Assembly (NCBI GenBank): GCA_037074765.1
Contig: JBAMDO010000353.1
Coordinates: 1-37,310 of the forward strand
DNA length: 37,310 nt
Origin: Mansonella perstans
Lineage: Eukaryota; Nematoda; Chromadorea; Rhabditida; Onchocercidae
Direction of reading: 5' to 3'
Of the stretch, positions 34,560 through 37,310 are shown piece after piece. Numbering within the stretch: position 1 is the first letter of the stretch; every line of letters starts with the position of its first letter. The position numbers and the translations under genes were made by a program. The notes under the pieces are model-generated. The model worked only from the letters and a program-made list of their open reading frames with translations. It was not told the origin of the DNA and ran no database searches.

Positions 34560-37310
34560 CGAAAAAAAACGAAATAAAAGTTTTTGTTAACCATGAATAC
34601 AAGAATTCAATGATTGAAGGATTAATTTCAGTTTAAATAGTTTTTAAAAATCCAAAAAAAAAATCTGCATTAAATTTTTGCAATGCAATAGTTGTTGCGA
34701 AAATTTTTAAAAAGTTTTTTTTTTTCAAATTCGAAAAAAGTTTACTCATTATAAAAGAATATGATAAGTTGAAACTGAAGAAAGTAAAGATGAAAAGAAA
34801 GAAGAAAATAAATGCATTAATTAATTCAGAAAATGAATTCAGAATTATTATAGAATACGATAAGAATAAAACTTTTTTTTTCAATGAAATTTAAAAGGCA
34901 AGAATTAAATTACAACTTTAGAACTTGAAAATAAATAGCACACATGTAAAATTAATTGAATTACTTATCATCAATGTTGAAAAGTTTACAAGGGAAAATT
35001 AATTTTATACAATAATTACACACATATGTGTATATAAATTTTTATTATCAACTAAAACAACATTCAAATACTCCGAAGAGAGAAAGAAAGACAGAACAGA
35101 GAGGAAAAAAGAAAGAAAAAAAAGGAAGGAAAAAGGGAAAAAGGGAAAAGAGAGAAAAAAATAATTAAATTCCTCTTAATATATATCATAGCAAAAATGA
35201 AAATGATAACAATAAAAATGATAAAATATGAATCATAAAAAATCTTTGACCGAAATAATTTCATAATTTCCTAAAATTTAAAATTTATCAGATATGAAAT
35301 CATATTCATACTGTGAAACATACACTGTAACGATTATCATTTAGCGATTTCATGACGAAATATCAATGATTTTAATTAATTAAATATTAATAGTTTCAAT
35401 TTTAATATTGATTAATGATTTTTTTTTTAATAATTAATGATGATTTCAAAGAATTTTAATAATAATTAATGATGAAACAATTTCTCAAAATTCGTCAAAT
35501 ATAATTTCATGATTATAGCTTGCCAATTTTAAATGCAATCAACAATTATTATTAATCATTAAGATTTCAAACGATTTTGTATATTTAACAAAATTTGAAA
35601 CAATTTTCACAATTTCATAATGAAATTTAATTGGTAATTTCATTGAATTATTTAAAAATCAATCTTCTTTGATTAATTACTTTGAAATTAATTTTTTTCA
35701 CACTTAAAAAGCATCAAACTTTTTTTAGCTATTTTTATCATCAATCATTTTTTCTTTTTTGAAATTTTATATTATTGAAATTTTTTTTATGCAAAAAAAT
35801 TTTCATTTTGTAAATTTTTTACTATTGTTCAATTAATTTTCTCATTATTACATTAATTCATTATATTAAGTGACTTAATTAGTTACTGATTAATTGTGAG
35901 TGATAAATATGCGTCAGGAAAAGAAGTATGAATAATTAAAAACAAGGATAAAAAATAGGTGAAAATATATTAAAATTATTTTCTAAAATTGAAAAAAAGA
36001 AAAATTAAATATTTTTAAAATTTGTGCAAACGATGCAATGATATTATTTGTAAAGGAGAAAGAAAGAAAGAAAGATGAAAAAAATATGAAAGAGGTGTGA
36101 AGAAAATAAGAAGAGGAAGGAAAAAAAAAGACTTTATCTATAAAGGTATAACAATAGTGCAAATCCTTTCATTATTAATTATTCATTCATTATTAAATAG
36201 TAAAAAATTAATGATCTCTTGCTCATTAATTCTGTCTCTCCTCTATTAAGAATTCAATAAAAGATTGATTTTAAGGCATTTCAAATTTCAAGGTTGATCA
36301 TTAATGAGCAGAAATATTTTCTTTTTCATGATATAGAGAAAGAAACAAAAAATAAGTTTAATTTTTAGGACAAAAAAAAAGGGACGTAACCAAGGAAAGA
36401 AAAAAAATTAATTAATTGAACAAAACTTTAAATCAAAAAAAAAAAGCTCTTTTCAAAATATTTGTTCAAATATTTTCTTGATTTTTCTTTTTCCTTTATG
36501 ATACAAAATGAAATGTAAATTTTTCATTATTTTATAATTCTTGAAAATAAATAATTAATTTATTATATGACAATAATAATAAAAGAAATAAATTAATAAA
36601 ACAAGTTGCGGAAGTGAAACAGATTTGTGTTACTGAGGGGTGTAGGTCGACAAAGTGAATTTTAATTAAAAATAAGTGAAATAATAGTAAAATTGATGGT
36701 ATCAAAAATTTTCGCAACGTTGATAAAATTTAATTGATAAAAGATTAGAGGGAGATAAAGGTGTCTAATTGATAAAAGATTGAAGGGACAAAAGTGTCAA
36801 ATTGATAAAAGATAAAGGTTTCAATTGTTACAAAAATAAAAGATAAAACTTATTTGTTTGAGAAAAAAAAGAAAAAAAGATTAAGACAAGAAAAGTAAAA
36901 CGGAATAGAAATTTTTGATAAAATTATATAAGTTCTGATTTTTTATTTTTAAATAACAACTGAAAAGCAAGGAGAATACAGAGAGAGAGGGAGAAAAATG
37001 GAAAGAGAAGGAGTGGGAGAGAAAGAAAGAAAAGAAAAGAAAGAAAAAAAATTTTTTTTTTGTTCAAAATTATAAAATAAGCTTGTAAAGGAAAGTTATA
37101 TTATTTAACTAATTTTAATTAAATTAAATTGCGGCGAGGTATTTTAGATTAAAATTGGATGTGGTAGTGACAAAAGGATAAGATGAAAAATGAGTGAAAT
37201 TAAATGATGGAAAGAATGTTGATGCGTGATTGGCAAAATTACCTAACAGTTTGACTAAATATTCAAATCATTATAGAATTTCAATCGCTATTTATTTCAA
37301 ATAACAATTT
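34560..37310. other. Non-coding AT-rich DNA with purine tracts
   Basis: The stretch contains GA tracts at 35078-35160, 36055-36125 and 36975-37050, clustered attaatgat words at 35360-35480, and the tandem repeat at 36732-36823. No gene is supported. Confidence 0.55.
36732..36823. repeat. Tandem repeat, about 34-base unit, three copies
   Basis: Each copy starts aattgataaaagat and carries agggaga/agggaca then aaggtgtc/aaagtgtc. Starts are 36732, 36767 and 36800; the third copy is shortened. Confidence 0.7.

Noticed and set aside
1..37310. tRNA, spliced-leader RNA, U6 and telomeric TTAGGC arrays
   Set aside because: Looked for by characteristic motifs (T-loop GGTTCGA, SL1 GGTTTAATTACCC, U6 start, TTAGGC repeats); none found by eye.

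Overview
The window is extremely AT-rich eukaryotic DNA. It is full of poly-A/T runs, polypurine and polypyrimidine tracts and trinucleotide microsatellites. It has long gene-poor stretches and one well-supported multi-exon gene with GT-AG introns of about 110 to 730 bases. There are no bacterial operons, rRNA, tRNA or CRISPR features. The intron acceptors (TTTTCAG, ATAG), the AT bias and the kind of gene found point to a nematode, probably a spirurid or filarial relative. The species is inference; nothing in the window names it.

Layout. Bases 1-17,200 are non-coding: an old 82-base duplication, a hairpin element near 3.9-4.1 kb, short tandem repeats and microsatellites. Bases 17,200-17,757 hold two weak minus-strand coding candidates in a locally less AT-rich patch. 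Bases 17,760-20,750 are non-coding with three tandem-repeat clusters. Bases 20,749-28,425 carry the main gene on the minus strand. Bases 28,430-37,310 lie upstream of it and are non-coding, with a long GAT microsatellite, several hairpins, a short GC-rich island and purine tracts.

The main gene was assembled by hand from 13 exons. All exon phases agree and it reads as one 928-residue frame from ATG (28407) to TAG (21076). The protein is a single-pass type I membrane protein: signal peptide, an unrecognised six-cysteine N-terminal domain, a Thr-rich linker, four EGF-like modules (three canonical, one divergent), about 380 residues of Ser/Thr-rich mucin-like stalk, one membrane helix and a 40-residue cytoplasmic tail. 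The tail has the two hallmarks of Crumbs proteins: a juxtamembrane G-x-Y-x-P FERM-binding motif and a C-terminal ERLI PDZ-binding motif. With few EGF modules and a long mucin-like stalk, the best match is the nematode Crumbs relative EAT-20. By family knowledge such proteins act at the apical surface of epithelia, and eat-20 is linked to pharyngeal feeding in C. elegans.

No second gene is firmly supported, so the window is one apical-polarity-type membrane protein gene set in wide, repeat-rich intergenic DNA.
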